Positions 11,087 through 20,729 of a stretch of DNA of 64,000 nt are shown in pieces (positions within the stretch are counted from its first letter, which is position 1; the number at the start of each line of letters is the position of its first letter). This stretch comes from Acheta domesticus (Eukaryota; Arthropoda; Insecta; Orthoptera; Gryllidae): the NCBI GenBank assembly GCA_031308135.1, contig JAHLJT010008756.1, positions 101,949,746 through 102,013,745 of the forward strand, in the 5' to 3' direction. Position numbers and translations under genes: made by a program. The notes below the pieces were generated by a model that ran no database searches, was not told the origin of the DNA, and saw only the letters and a program-made list of their open reading frames with translations.

Positions 11087-14000
11087 GTCAGACGTCTTCA
11101 CAATCCAATCTTTATATTTACCTTTTTCTTGGATCTCTATTTTCTTCAGGTTGTTAGTTTCTAAATATTTATTTATTAGCTGAAGTAACTCGACGTTACC
11201 CGAGTATTTATTTGTCACATTCATTTATTCGCGAAGAAAATGAATGAATTCTATCAATATTGTGGTGCAAAATAAATGTAATTTTATAAAACGCTCTCGG
11301 TGCCCCAACCCATCACTCTTCCGTACGCCCTGCTCTTGTCCATCTCCTTACTCTCAGTACCGTCCCACTACACTTCATCCTGCTCCTGAGCTTGCGTATT
11401 CAAGTCTGCTAAGTCTGTATTCAACCTCTAATGTCTAATCTCCAGAGTCCAATAGCGCTATAGCAGAATTGAACAATATACATTTGTTAGGGAAATTTTG
11501 AGGCATTCAGAACGTTAAGGTACACGTTGGTGTATTTCCTTCACGGTTGGATCAATTCATTTTCAGTGGTCGCTCGACCGTGTCAGAAAAAAATAATACT
11601 TTCTATACGTTGGCCTTCCTGTGAAGTACCCCCAAATTTTAAAGAAAGTTGTACAAAATCGACGTGCCTTGAGTCGAGCCCTATCGACTGCAGAAAATCA
11701 GTTTTGGAACAAATCCTACGTATGATTTAGGCGGGAGTCGTGTTTACAGACGGACAGACACACCGACGGACGGACGGACGTGTTGAAAAAAACACTTTCG
11801 GTATCAGGGAACCCCAAAACGTGTATTTCCGTTGAAATCTCGAAATCCAAATATCGTAAAAGGAATAATTACGTGTACCGCGTACATAGAGCGTGGTTCT
11901 ATAGAATGGCACAGACTTTCCCGTGTTAGTTTTCTATTTCCTTTGGTGTCGGCTAGCTATTCGGATTTGCCACATACTCTTGCCAGCTGTCATTTATCGC
12001 CGCCCAAACTACCCTTTTTTACTTTCCCGTATACGTACGTATATACGGAGTAATATACGTAGTCTAGGGAAAGTTATGTAATGCTGCGCGAAAAAACGAC
12101 AAATTTTCGGCAGAAAAATATTCATTGCCGGGCCCCGACAACGAAAAAGTGGATAAAACCAGTTGTTAGATTAAGAGAGAAAAATCACCTAACATGTGGT
12201 GTAGCCAGAATCCCTATTTTGTAAGTCCTTGATGCCGAAAAAACATTTGAAAGTAAAACGTCTGTCCGTCCGTCTGTGAACACCACTAGTGCCTAAACCA
12301 CTCGTAGGATTTTTTCCAAATGGAAGATATAATACATTTGTGCCAGAGTTTTTCCAGTCCTCGAAGTGCCTCTGAAACGCAATTTTCGGTAACGGATTTA
12401 GCTCCTTCAACGATTCTGCTTTTATTTATTAAATTCCTCTTCCTTTCGAGGATTTTCTAAGCTTTTGTAATAGGACGAAGACACAGGGCACCATGACCGG
12501 CGAATACGGAGGCTGAGACGGAGGTATAACGGTGTTGTTTTTGGCTAAAACTTGACGAACAAGCAGTGGAGTGTGAGCAGGAGCATTATCGTGATGCAAC
12601 TGCCATGAATTGCTTAACCAGAAATCGGATGGGTTTTCTTCGGAGTGCTTCATGCACACGGCGTGAAGAAATACTTCATATTGATTCTACATCTTGGTGG
12701 CAAGAACTCATGATGCTCTCCGTCTACGCCGTTGAAATCCATAAAAACAGTGAACTTCGATCGAATTTGCCTTCTTTTTTTGGTCTTGGCACTTCAAGAA
12801 TCTACCATTTGGATGATTGAGTCTTCGTTTCGAAGTCATATCCATATACCCATATTTCTTCACCAATTGTCAGTTGTTTCTTCACCAGTTTGGGCAATTC
12901 TGGATCGTTGTTGGCTTCATTCAGCATCTCTTGAGGAATGTTCCCTCGACAATGCTTTTGGTCGAAATTCAACTATTTTGGAATACATATTTACTGCCAC
13001 ACTTTTCATGCCCAGACCATCCGAAAAAATAGGTACGAGTTTCGGGCTTTCCCCCATTGCGAAATCATTGTATACCCTCGTCAAACACTGAGTGTGTCCT
13101 TTGTCATTGACACACTGTTTTAGTTGTTCTCAGACTGTTGCATTTTAAAACTAAAACAGTGTCGTTTCCAGCTTTGAAAATTAATATTTAACATCATTGT
13201 ACATATACTTTGGTTTCAGTCCTTTTTTACAGTAGGTTCACAAAATTCATAACGACAGTTGTTTTTTTCCTTCACTAGTGAGACATTTTTAAATGCTGTG
13301 CCTTAGAAAGCGCGAGGCCCCAAAAAGCGCGGGGCCTGTAGCACGTGCTACATGTGCTACTAGGATAAACCGGGACTGAGGTAAGTTCAGCGCGAAAGTC
13401 CGCAGGGCTCGATTCTGAATTTTGAGATTGATTATGATTAATAAAGTTTCTTTCAATTAGTTTTCAGAACTCTTTCTTTTAGTTGGACAATATGTTTTGA
13501 GTGGGGAGGCCCAATTCAGTTTTTGAACCGGGCCCGCGGAAGGGCTAGTTACACCACTGACCTGCACCCTTGCCTGGGAACAGAAATTTCGTTCAATGTA
13601 TTGGTTTTAATTAACATTGTGCATTTTAATTTTTTATTTAAATTTGCAGGACAAATACATTAGTCTCTTCGCGCGTTGATCTTTCATTACATGGAAAGGG
13701 TAATAAAGCGTCCTTCGCACAGAGCGTTGCGAATTGCTGAACACAATATTTGCGAAGTACACGGCCATTAAGTGAACAATTTGCAGTGAACTCCATATCG
13801 TCTCCGTTCATTGCAGTTTGAAAATAGTGTTTATTATTTAGGTACTTAGTTTGCTAGTTATTAATTATAGTTAGCAAGTTATTTAGATAGCTAGGTATTA
13901 GAGTTAGTTTGCTAGTTACAAAGTTATTTATTTAGCTTGGTAACGAGTTAGCTAAACAGCTAGTTAGATAATTAACTAGCTTGTTAGTTTGTTAGATATC

Positions 14001-17000
14001 TTAGCGAGATATTAAGCTAAATAGCTAGTGAGCTTGTTTGGGTGCTTCCTTTTTTATTCGATTTTTCCAACCCTCCCATCTCTCCTTTTCTCTTTCAGTA
14101 TTTTCCTTTTCTACGAGTCTTCATTCATGAACATGCGCGACGTCAGCTAGTGTTGACGCTTACCGGTTTGGGTGGCTCAGGGCATCAATTGATGTCACTT
14201 CAGGTTCTAGGGTTCGAGTCCCGATTTTCGACACAAGCTAGATAGCTGGGTCGCTTTCAGCTGCTGTCTGGAGGAGAATTCCAGCAGCCGGCTGCTCTGA
14301 TTGGTAGTTTTCCGTCAGGCGAATGTCGAAGTAGTACCCTTACAAACGCGCCATGGACCGCGCACGATCTTTCCTCCCTCTTCCTCCTACCTCACCCTTA
14401 CACGCACAATACCAACACACATGCTGGAAGACCAGTCGGGAGCTTAGAGCTTGTCCCGGCTGGGGCGGTGCCTCGCTGGTAGGAGACGCCTGGTTGGGGA
14501 AACCCCGCTAGCCGACGTTCGGCGCCGGATCTCGCCATCCAGCAGGAAGGATCACCGCCACCTCCCGCGTTAAAAAACATACGCTACCCTTATGCGGGAC
14601 TAATGCCCTTCGCAGTTGGCGTGCCCGGAAACATGAAATGAATGTTGGCTCCTCGCCGACCGTGCGCATGCGTGTGCGTCGCAGGTGCTGCTGTCGGTGG
14701 ACCGGTCGCAGGGCGAGGCGGCGGCGCGGCGCGTGCTGGCGTTGGCGCTGGCGGCGCGGCGGCGCTGGCCGGCGGCGCTGGCGGGGCTCGACCTGAGCGG
14801 CAACCCGCGCAGCGGCTGCGCGCGCGCCCTCCTGCCCCTGCTGCGCGACGCCCGCGCGCACGGCCTGCGCATCGCCGCGCACTGCGCAGAGGTCAGTGGA
14901 TGCACGCGCGCGCGCGCGGCACTGGTTATCCGCGCATGTTTTCTTGATCCCTTATTACGCTAGATGCGAAAGGAGTGGGGGATTTGATTATTTTGCTGAC
15001 AGGACTATTCTCTCAAATCTGTAGCTTGTTTTTCGATGCAGGATACTTTCTGTTACACGTGAGAGAACTTTCTGATAACACAGTTTGTCAACAACTTTCG
15101 TTGTTATCATTTAATCTGAATTCAATTAATGTTAATAAAGGAGTGAGGGTAGATATTCCGAGGCTCAAGAAAACGTGCACATATAATAGCTATTTTGTCC
15201 TGGGACAAAATATTTGTTTAAAAATATCAAGGTAAATTTGGAACAATGTAATTAAAGGTTCCTAAAGTCCACCCCGCTCGCATCACATAGCTAAGGGCCT
15301 TTTGGTCTTCCTGATCCTGAATTCTGATGAATTCCGGTCTAAGTTGAGCAGTTGTCTTTTGGAACTTTGAGAAACCCAACTTCGAAGATTTGATAAACAA
15401 AATTGCGTTTTAAACATATCGATATCGAAGTCTTCCAACATTTCGCCGAAATGAAAACCGGATTTCACAAACCCTACGTAAAATTGTCTCCGTCAGTTTA
15501 GACTTGAATGAAATCAGCTTAGTCTTATATCAAATGCGCTACATCTCACGGAAAAATGTGATTATGCCCTCTAGGCCTGGATTGAAGTGTCAAGCGCGCT
15601 GTGGGTCCTGTGAACTTTGAGCCCCTTCTTATTACGATGTCAGCTCGCTCAATTAAGACAGATGTGATCAACACCCGTGACATCTATTAAAAACAATGAT
15701 CTCGTGTACAGGCCATACAACGTGACAAACCAAGCATCTTTTGCATTAACTAGCTCGTAGGACATAGTTCTCAAAACCTCAAGGAAACGCAACGAAAATA
15801 GAAATGCAGTTTAAATTCTACAGGCTGTATGACTTGACGAAACAAGCGTTGATGAGCTTTCGTATGAAATAGCCCGTAGGACATAGTAAGTAAACATGTA
15901 CACACACAGTTTTTAACTGTTTTAACGTAAATAAATAAAATAAAACGCAACGCAATTTAGCGTGTTTGAGCGAGTGTACAGGCCTACACACGACATTACG
16001 AAGCAAGCGTTAACAACCTTTCGTATGAAGTAGCCCGCAGGTCATATTCTCAAAACCTCAAAGAAACACAACGAAAATAGAACAAGTGTTTTAAAGCCTA
16101 TTTTAGCAGCAAGGACAAAATGGCCTCCATGATGCAGTTGTGTTGTGTGTGCGCGTGGCAGGTGGAGAATGAAGTGGAGACGGTGGCGCTGATGGAGGCG
16201 GGCGTGGCCGACCGCCTGGGCCACTGCACCTTCGCGGCGCCGCCGTCGGGGACGGGGCCGAAGGCGGAGGCGGGGGCGGCGTGGGCGGCGCTGCGGGCGG
16301 CGCGCCTGCCCGTCGAGGCGTGCCTCTCGTCCAACGTGCGCTGCGGCACCGTCCCCTCCTACGCCAGCCACCACTTCGGCGCCCTGCGCCGACACAACCA
16401 CCCCGTCGCGCTCTGCACCGACGACAAGGTGAGACACACCACGCACTCTTTTATTTCCTTTACGGGTGCGTCAACTAACAAGGTCATTAGTGTCGTAAGT
16501 GTTGAGCATGATTTTTTATCGCCGGAGATGGGGGTGATCTTTTCCCGCTGCATGGTGAGATCCAGTGCCGACCTACACATCGGCTTGTGAGGTTATTTCA
16601 AACCAGGTATCTTCCACCAGCAGGGCACCGACACAGCCAGGACATCTCTGGGTTCCATGTTGTATAGAGGAGTTACTATAAGAAGGGACCACTTTGACAA
16701 CAAATGAACGCAAAAATGAACGTCATGCAGGGCAACCGCATTGTGAGGGATAATGAAGCCGTTTAAAAAAGAGCCAACTGTAAACGAAAGCATTGACAAA
16801 ACGAGTATATGGACGTAACTTGCAGTTATAGTAGTGTAGTGCATGTAGGTAAGAAGTCATCCATACATTACGTAACGCTAAAGTGAGAGGGAGGGGGTTT
16901 GAGGCAGCGTTACGCTGCTTTACAGAGATAGGGAAGTGCGTTACAAGGGAGAGGAGGGTATTGAAAATACTCGAAATTTGCGTTACGTAATTTACGGACG

Positions 17001-20000
17001 GCCCCTAAGGGGTAAGGATAGGACAAGAAAAAGGGAAGAAATATCGCACGCGCCCCATGGCCCGTTCCTTAGGGTACTGCTCGGACAGGATCGGTATACC
17101 GATATCCGATATACTGATCGGTATACCGATCAGAGCAGCCGCCCTCAAGAATTCTCTTCCAGATAGTGACTGAATTGGACCCAGATTTTTATCTAGTGTC
17201 CAAAATTCCGCCATCGCGATGATCAGCGACACTGCAGAGGCACCGGTGTTGTCTCCCCAACCTGTCCCCTCCTCTCTCTATTCATACACTTACACTTTCC
17301 TGCACTAAAATAACTCACATGTCGGGAGATCAGATGAGTGGTTAAGTTTACTCCGGAAAGGGTGGTGCCCCCACTGAAGGCAGGGGGGGATCCAGCCAAC
17401 ACCATCTGCATATCTATGTGGTGTTGATCCAGCCGATCATTTTGGGGACCATCATAGATTTTATTAAATAATAAGCATTTCTTATTAAACTATATTATTT
17501 TTGTAGTGTATATATGATACTATACATTTTTTTAATAAATTAGTTACATATAACAAATAACATTATCACCAATATTTAAATTAATTTTGTCAAATAGAGG
17601 CACAAACGAAACCTCTTTTCGGGGGGCATGGCCCCCCTCTTCTCACGTTCTAGTTGGGAGGAACACCGCCACCTCCTGGGATATGACATGTACTATACTC
17701 ATGGGGCAAATACTATTGAAGTTGTGAATAAATATTCACTCTCTCACGACTGGCCAACGCGCAGTAGCGAGAGTGAATCTAGTGCTTCGGTCTCAAAAAA
17801 TCAGTAACAAAATAAAAATTAACGGCCCGGTGAGCCCGAGCTAGGATATCTAGGATGGGAACGCCCTTTTATAATGCCTCGCATATAGGAGAGTAATATG
17901 AAAAGTAAAACAGAATCAAGTTATATAGTTAATTAGTAAAGAAGTAAATCCGCATCAATATTATTAGAGCTCGTGGCCATGAGGAGCCACCATGTATAAA
18001 TAGGAGTGCAACGAACATACTTAAGTTGTGTTTAATATTTTGTCTTAAAATATTTTACACTATTATGATTATTACACTACACCGTGGTTACATCTGTGAT
18101 GAAAAACATTCATAAGGGACCCCCGCGAGGATTAATCTGGCCCTGCTGACGAACATATAGACTTCATCAAGCGGCGGTCGTACTGCTTCGGCTGCATCCC
18201 GCGTTTCAGCCTCCACAGCGTCCTTTCCCGGGCCTCTTCGCGACTCACATCCCCCTGCATCAATGCACTTTCAATTCCCTGAATCCAAATTGCCCGCGGT
18301 CTTCCTCTCTTTCTCCGTGTAACTGACTGGTAAAGACAAATATTTTTCGGTATTCTTTCCTCTTCCATTCTACTCATATGGCCATCCCAAATTAACTAGT
18401 ATTTGCATTCAATACGGTGGAAAAAAGGTGTCTGTCTTTACAGTTCTTGCTCTTATTTCTTCATTGGTGATATGTTCAAGTCTGGATACACTGGAGGCCT
18501 TTCTAAAACGTTTCATGCGAAAACATGTAACAGCAGCAGAGAAGTTACTACTTTTTTACTTTCCCGTATACGTACGTATACACGGAGTGATATACGTAGT
18601 ATAGGGAAAGTTATGTAATGCTGCGCGTGGCCAATTTTCGGCGGATAAAAATTAATTGCCGGGCTGTGAAAACGAAAAAGTGGATAAAACCAGTTGCTAA
18701 ATTAAGAAAAAAATCCCCTAACACGTGGTGTAGCCAGAAACCGTGTTTTCTAGGTCCTTGATACCGAAAAATCAATTGAAAGGAAAACGTCCGTCTGTCT
18801 GTGAACACTGCTAGCGCCTAAACCATACGTACGATTTCTTCCAAAATGGATATTCCCCGGTCGATTTGATTCTAGTCGAAGCTTTGAGATTTTGAAAACG
18901 ATTCTTCAAAATTTGGGGGTACTTAATATGAAGCCCCCCGGGGATATTCAAAATTTTCTCAAAAACGGTTCCAAATTTTTTCATTAACTTCTTGTATAAA
19001 TGGAGTAAAATACACTTATTAACATGGCATAGGTCCGATTTTCACGGATAACTCTTAATTTTCGAAAATTGTGAAAGTGAATTTTTTCGGCGACTTTCTC
19101 CAACTACAAAATTGAAGATAGAGATTTTTTCTTCAAATAAAATTTGTTCTCCATACTGAGTTCTTTCATAAAAGTCATGTAAATGTTTTTCAAAGTTTTA
19201 GTAGTTTTCGTGCAATATTGCGTGCAATATGTGCAATTTTAAAAAATTACAAAAACAAGATATTCTCAAAAATGGCTCCAAATTTTTCCTTTAAACTTTT
19301 GGTAGGGATGGTGGTAAATGTACTCTATCAGATGACATAAATGCCATATTGCTCTATAGGTTGGTTTTTTCAAAAATTACAAAAATGTAAATTTTTTCAC
19401 ATGTTTCTCACGTCGTTATGATTACACTCACATGTTTATCACGAATATGATTACATTAGCGGCGATTTTTTCACATTATTATATTTACGAGTATATATGG
19501 TTTAAATAATGTCAAGTAAAGTTTCTCGAAAACACAACCGTTTTCTGTGAAAACTAGCTCAAAATTTCGCATTTTCAGAAACGCTCAAACGCCATTTTCT
19601 CATATATGGCTTGCAAATTTTTTCTTCAAACTTTTGTAAAGGATAGTGCTATTTACTCTCTTTAATATGATGTAAAGTTTATTTTGAGTTATTTTTTTGT
19701 TTTTTCAAAAATTACATAATTGTAATTTTTTTGAAAGATCTCTCACATCTTTAATATGCACATTTCAGCAATTTGTATACATTATTATATTTGTGAGTGT
19801 AAGTGCTTCAAATAACTTCAAATAAAGTATTTTGAAAACTCAAACATTTTCTGTGAAAATGAGCTTCAAATTTCGCATTTTTAGTAGTGCTAAAACGCCA
19901 TTTTCTCTTAAACGGCGCATAATTTTTAAAAGAAAATTGCCATTTCCGACTAGGTTTTTGTGTTCTTTAATATTCTAAAATTAATGTTTCCGTTCTACCA

Positions 20001-20654
20001 ATGAGGAAACCAAAAAATTAAGAAAATGACAAAAAAATGTACTTTTGGCGCTGATAGATGACAGCTGGCAAGAAGGAGTTTGTGGCAATTCCGAATAGCT
20101 AGCAAAGACCCAAGGAAATAGAAAACTAATACGGAAAAGTCTGTGCCATTCTGTAGCACCACTAGTTAATTAAGAGTTTACTCAGTCAGTTGAGATGTTG
20201 GGTAAATCATGGTTATGAAGTTCATGTCAATAAATTAGGAATCCTCGATTACAATTCAGATCTCTTAACTGTAATGAAAAATTGGATTAAATTTGTTTTT
20301 CCACTTTTCAGTCCTCCTCAGGGAGGGAGGGGGGGACCATCAACTTCTTGCTTTGCATATTATGTTGTACCCTCACTGAATACCTATATAGATATTGATA
20401 TGTATTTAATCTTTTATTTCAGGGTGTTTTTGCAACAACACTCAGTAATGAATATTGTCTGGCATGCAGATCATTTCTCTCTCTCCAGAGAAGAGCTTTG
20501 GAAGCTCAGCTTTGAGAGTGTGGAATATACATTCGCTACAGAGGAAGAGAAGCAACAAATTCGAAATACCCTTCTTCAGTGGAAGAAAGCAAACCTGGCT
20601 CAAGTTCGAACTCCATTAAATATTTTATTTTGGAGATGGTTTTGTAATAAATGA
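10691..20654 (+). CDS. ADAL: adenosine deaminase-like protein (ADAL/MAPDA, N6-methyl-AMP deaminase), four exons, frameshift in last exon
   Basis: Zinc hydrolase of the adenosine deaminase superfamily; characterised ADAL/MAPDA enzymes deaminate N6-methyl-AMP to IMP in the cytosol. Exons 10691-11086, 14685-14891, 16162-16428 and 20423-20654 join with all junctions in phase 0 and GT-AG. About 367 residues would result, close to the usual 350-360. Zinc and catalytic motifs sit in order: HAHLNG (His17, His19), GLDLSGNP, HCAE (Glu201 catalytic), GHCTF, SNVRCGTVPSY, and CTDDKG (the Asp pair). The start ATG directly precedes the expected N-terminal helix (FCAQLPKIELHAHLNG). Oddity: exon 4 reads GVFATTLSNEYCLACRSF in the correct frame, then the family sequence (FSLSREELWKLSFESVEYTF) continues one frame over; unshifted, a TGA is met at 20513. 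Exons 2 and 3 are extremely GC-rich and Ala/Arg-rich, unlike exon 4. Confidence 0.9.
11525..11870 (-). repeat. CER repeat fragment, left-end region
   Basis: Minus-strand piece of CER. It contains the GTACCCCCAAATTTT motif, the 'ACAAATCCTACGTATGATTTAGGCG' region in diverged form, the GACGGACGGACGG tract and CGGTATCAGGGA, in the same order as the complement of 18552-18930. Confidence 0.75.
11884..12420 (+). repeat. CER inverted right end joined to CER left end
   Basis: 11884-12012 is the complement of the CER right end (GAATGGCACAGACTTTCCCG, then GCTAGCTATTCGGA, then TCGCCGCCCAAAC). It runs directly into a plus-strand CER left end: TTTACTTTCCCGTATACGTA, then GGGAAAGTTATGTAATGCTG, then the CCGTCCGTCTGTGAACACC tract and CACTAGTGCCTAAACC. 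The copy stops near 12415 where the mariner begins. Confidence 0.8.
12425..13130 (-). pseudogene. mariner-like transposase remnant
   Basis: The minus-strand translation in several frames retains mariner signatures: LPKLVKKQLTIGEE, WVYGYDFETKTQSS, RPKKEGKFDRSS, then WQLHHDNAPAHTPLLVRQVL, NNTVIPPSQPPYSP and LLQKLRKSSKGR. At least three frame breaks and a lost catalytic context show it is inactive. It appears to sit in, or truncate, the CER copy to its left. Confidence 0.85.
13810..14040. repeat. GCTAGTTA-rich simple repeat
   Basis: About 230 bp built from variants of GCTAGTTA, TTAGCTAG and TTAGATAGC in no strict register. Likely an expanded, scrambled minisatellite. Confidence 0.75.
14150..14575 (+). 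mobile_element. tRNA-derived SINE
   Basis: The head resembles RNA polymerase III promoter boxes: GGCTCAGGGCATC (A box-like, near 14172) and GGTTCGAGTCCCG (B box, near 14210), at tRNA-like spacing. A GC-richer body of about 350 bp follows. Sequence related to the distal body recurs at 17200-17690. It ends about 100 bp before ADAL exon 2. Confidence 0.65.
14685..14891 (+). CDS. ADAL: ADAL exon 2
   Basis: 69 codons after GTCGCAG; encodes VLLSVDRSQ, GLDLSGNPRSG and ends AAHCAE|GTCAGT, placing the catalytic Glu at the splice border. The exon is almost entirely G+C at third positions and Ala/Arg/Leu-rich. Confidence 0.9.
14892..16161 (+). other. ADAL intron 2
   Basis: 1.27 kb, GT..CAG. 14892-15640 shows nothing recognisable. 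15700-16095 is the three-unit repeat listed separately. Confidence 0.7.
15700..16095 (+). repeat. three-unit tandem repeat, about 130 bp per unit
   Basis: Three diverged units share, in order, TACAGGCC, CGTGAC/CGACATTACG, AACAAGCGT, CTTTCGTATGA, TAGCCCGTAGGACATAG and CTCAAAACCTCAAGGAAACG with ACAACGAAAATAGAA. Unit 2 is interrupted by a piece ending in an AAATAAATAAAATAAAA tail, also found near 52198. Confidence 0.65.
16162..16428 (+). CDS. ADAL: ADAL exon 3
   Basis: 89 codons after GTGGCAG. Encodes DRLGHCTF, LPVEACLSSNVRCGTVPSY, HHFGAL and ALCTDDK, i.e. two metal/active-site motifs. Donor AAG|GTGAGA. Like exon 2 it is strikingly GC-rich. Confidence 0.9.
16860..17030. mobile_element. possible MITE with TACGTAACGC ends
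   Basis: ATTACGTAACGCTAAAGTGAG near 16868 and GCGTTACGTAATTTACGGAC near 16979 are inverted with respect to each other over TTACGTAACGC. The interior is G-rich. The family is not identified, and no target duplication is clear. Confidence 0.45.
17089..17131. other. 43-bp compound palindrome
   Basis: Arms of 15 bp (GATCGGTATACCGAT) match at both ends, and each arm is itself nearly self-complementary (GATCGGTATACCGATC at the right). The centre is an imperfect ATATCCGATATAC. Could extrude as a cruciform. Confidence 0.85.
17200..17690 (+). repeat. SINE-body-related block, split by an AT-rich insert
   Basis: Shares GTGGTGCCCCCACT/GGCGGTGCC, 'CCAGC..' and a CACCGCCACCTCC end with the SINE body at 14330-14575, but has no pol III boxes. 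An AT-rich segment (about 17440-17595) interrupts it. Relationship is suggestive only. Confidence 0.4.
18128..18545 (-). pseudogene. RTE-like LINE ORF2 C-terminal fragment
   Basis: Minus-strand frame 18132-18377 reads MSRMEEERIPKN, then RRKRGRPRAIWIQGIES and a WRLKRG tail. This is the widespread C-terminal segment of RTE/BovB-type endonuclease-reverse transcriptases (family GHVxRMxxxRIPK...GRPRxxW). Only the end is preserved, and upstream frames are broken. Confidence 0.75.
18552..20167 (+). mobile_element. CER repeat, full-length short (non-autonomous) copy
   Basis: Reference copy, 1.6 kb. The left end TTTACTTTCCCGTATACGTA opens a palindromic segment, followed by GGGAAAGTTATGTAATGCTG, the CGTCCGTCTGTCTGTGAACA tract and GCGCCTAAACC. 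Four related units then start near 18957, 19273, 19597 and 19904 with forms of TTCTCAAAAACGGCTCCAAA. The right end is GATGACAGCTGGCAAG, AATACGGAAAAGTCTGTGCC and GTAGCACCACTAGTT. No protein is encoded. Between AAGAAAATGAC (near 20030) and AAAAAAATGTACTTTTGG it lacks the recombinase cassette present at 35023-36831. It lies in ADAL intron 3. Confidence 0.85.
20423..20654 (+). CDS. ADAL: ADAL exon 4 (terminal) with +1 frameshift
   Basis: Acceptor TTTCAG|GGT keeps phase 0. The first 18 residues fit the family; after the CT run at 20476-20486 the family sequence continues in the next frame to TGA at 20652-20654. One extra base in the CTCTCTCTC run would explain it. Unshifted reading stops at 20513-20515. 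Confidence 0.85.
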
Positions 20655-20709
20655 ACATACCTTGAAGTTCAAAATAGCAATTATTTGAGTGTTGTTAATT
20701 GGATTAATC

Positions 20710-20715
20710 AATAAA
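20710..20715 (+). terminator. polyadenylation signal of ADAL
   Basis: AATAAA, 56 bp after the stop codon and followed by a T-rich stretch, fits a canonical cleavage/polyadenylation signal. Confidence 0.6.
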
Positions 20716-20729
20716 TCTGTATTTTTTAT

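Larger units (their letters stand above)
11087..14684 (+). other. ADAL intron 1
   Basis: 3.6 kb intron, GT..CAG. It holds, in order, a minus-strand CER piece, a CER inverted-end junction, a broken mariner, a GCTAGTTA-rich tract and a tRNA-type SINE. The stretches 11165-11520 and 13130-13800 hold nothing I recognise beyond a palindrome (GTAGCACGTGCTAC near 13338). Confidence 0.75.
16429..20422 (+). other. ADAL intron 3
   Basis: 4.0 kb, GTGAGA..TTTCAG. It carries a palindromic segment near 17089, a SINE-related block, an RTE-like fragment and the best preserved short CER copy. 16430-16850 and 17695-18125 hold nothing I recognise. Confidence 0.7.

Noticed and set aside
10898..11224. Antisense ORF overlapping ADAL exon 1
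   Set aside because: Runs across the true splice donor and has no recognisable features.
14508..14947. Long open frames on both strands over ADAL exon 2
   Set aside because: They are shadows caused by extreme GC content; only the frame 14685-14891 matches the deaminase family and has splice sites.
16042..16590. Independent ORFs over ADAL exon 3, e.g. the 134-codon minus-strand frame
   Set aside because: Arg/Pro-rich antisense shadow of a GC-rich exon with no family match.
18552..20167. CER as a classical TIR transposon
   Set aside because: In copies with both ends visible (18552-20167, 34914-38309) the two termini are not inverted copies of each other; only a 12-bp internal match exists. 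The TIR-like layout is limited to 11884 and 42149.
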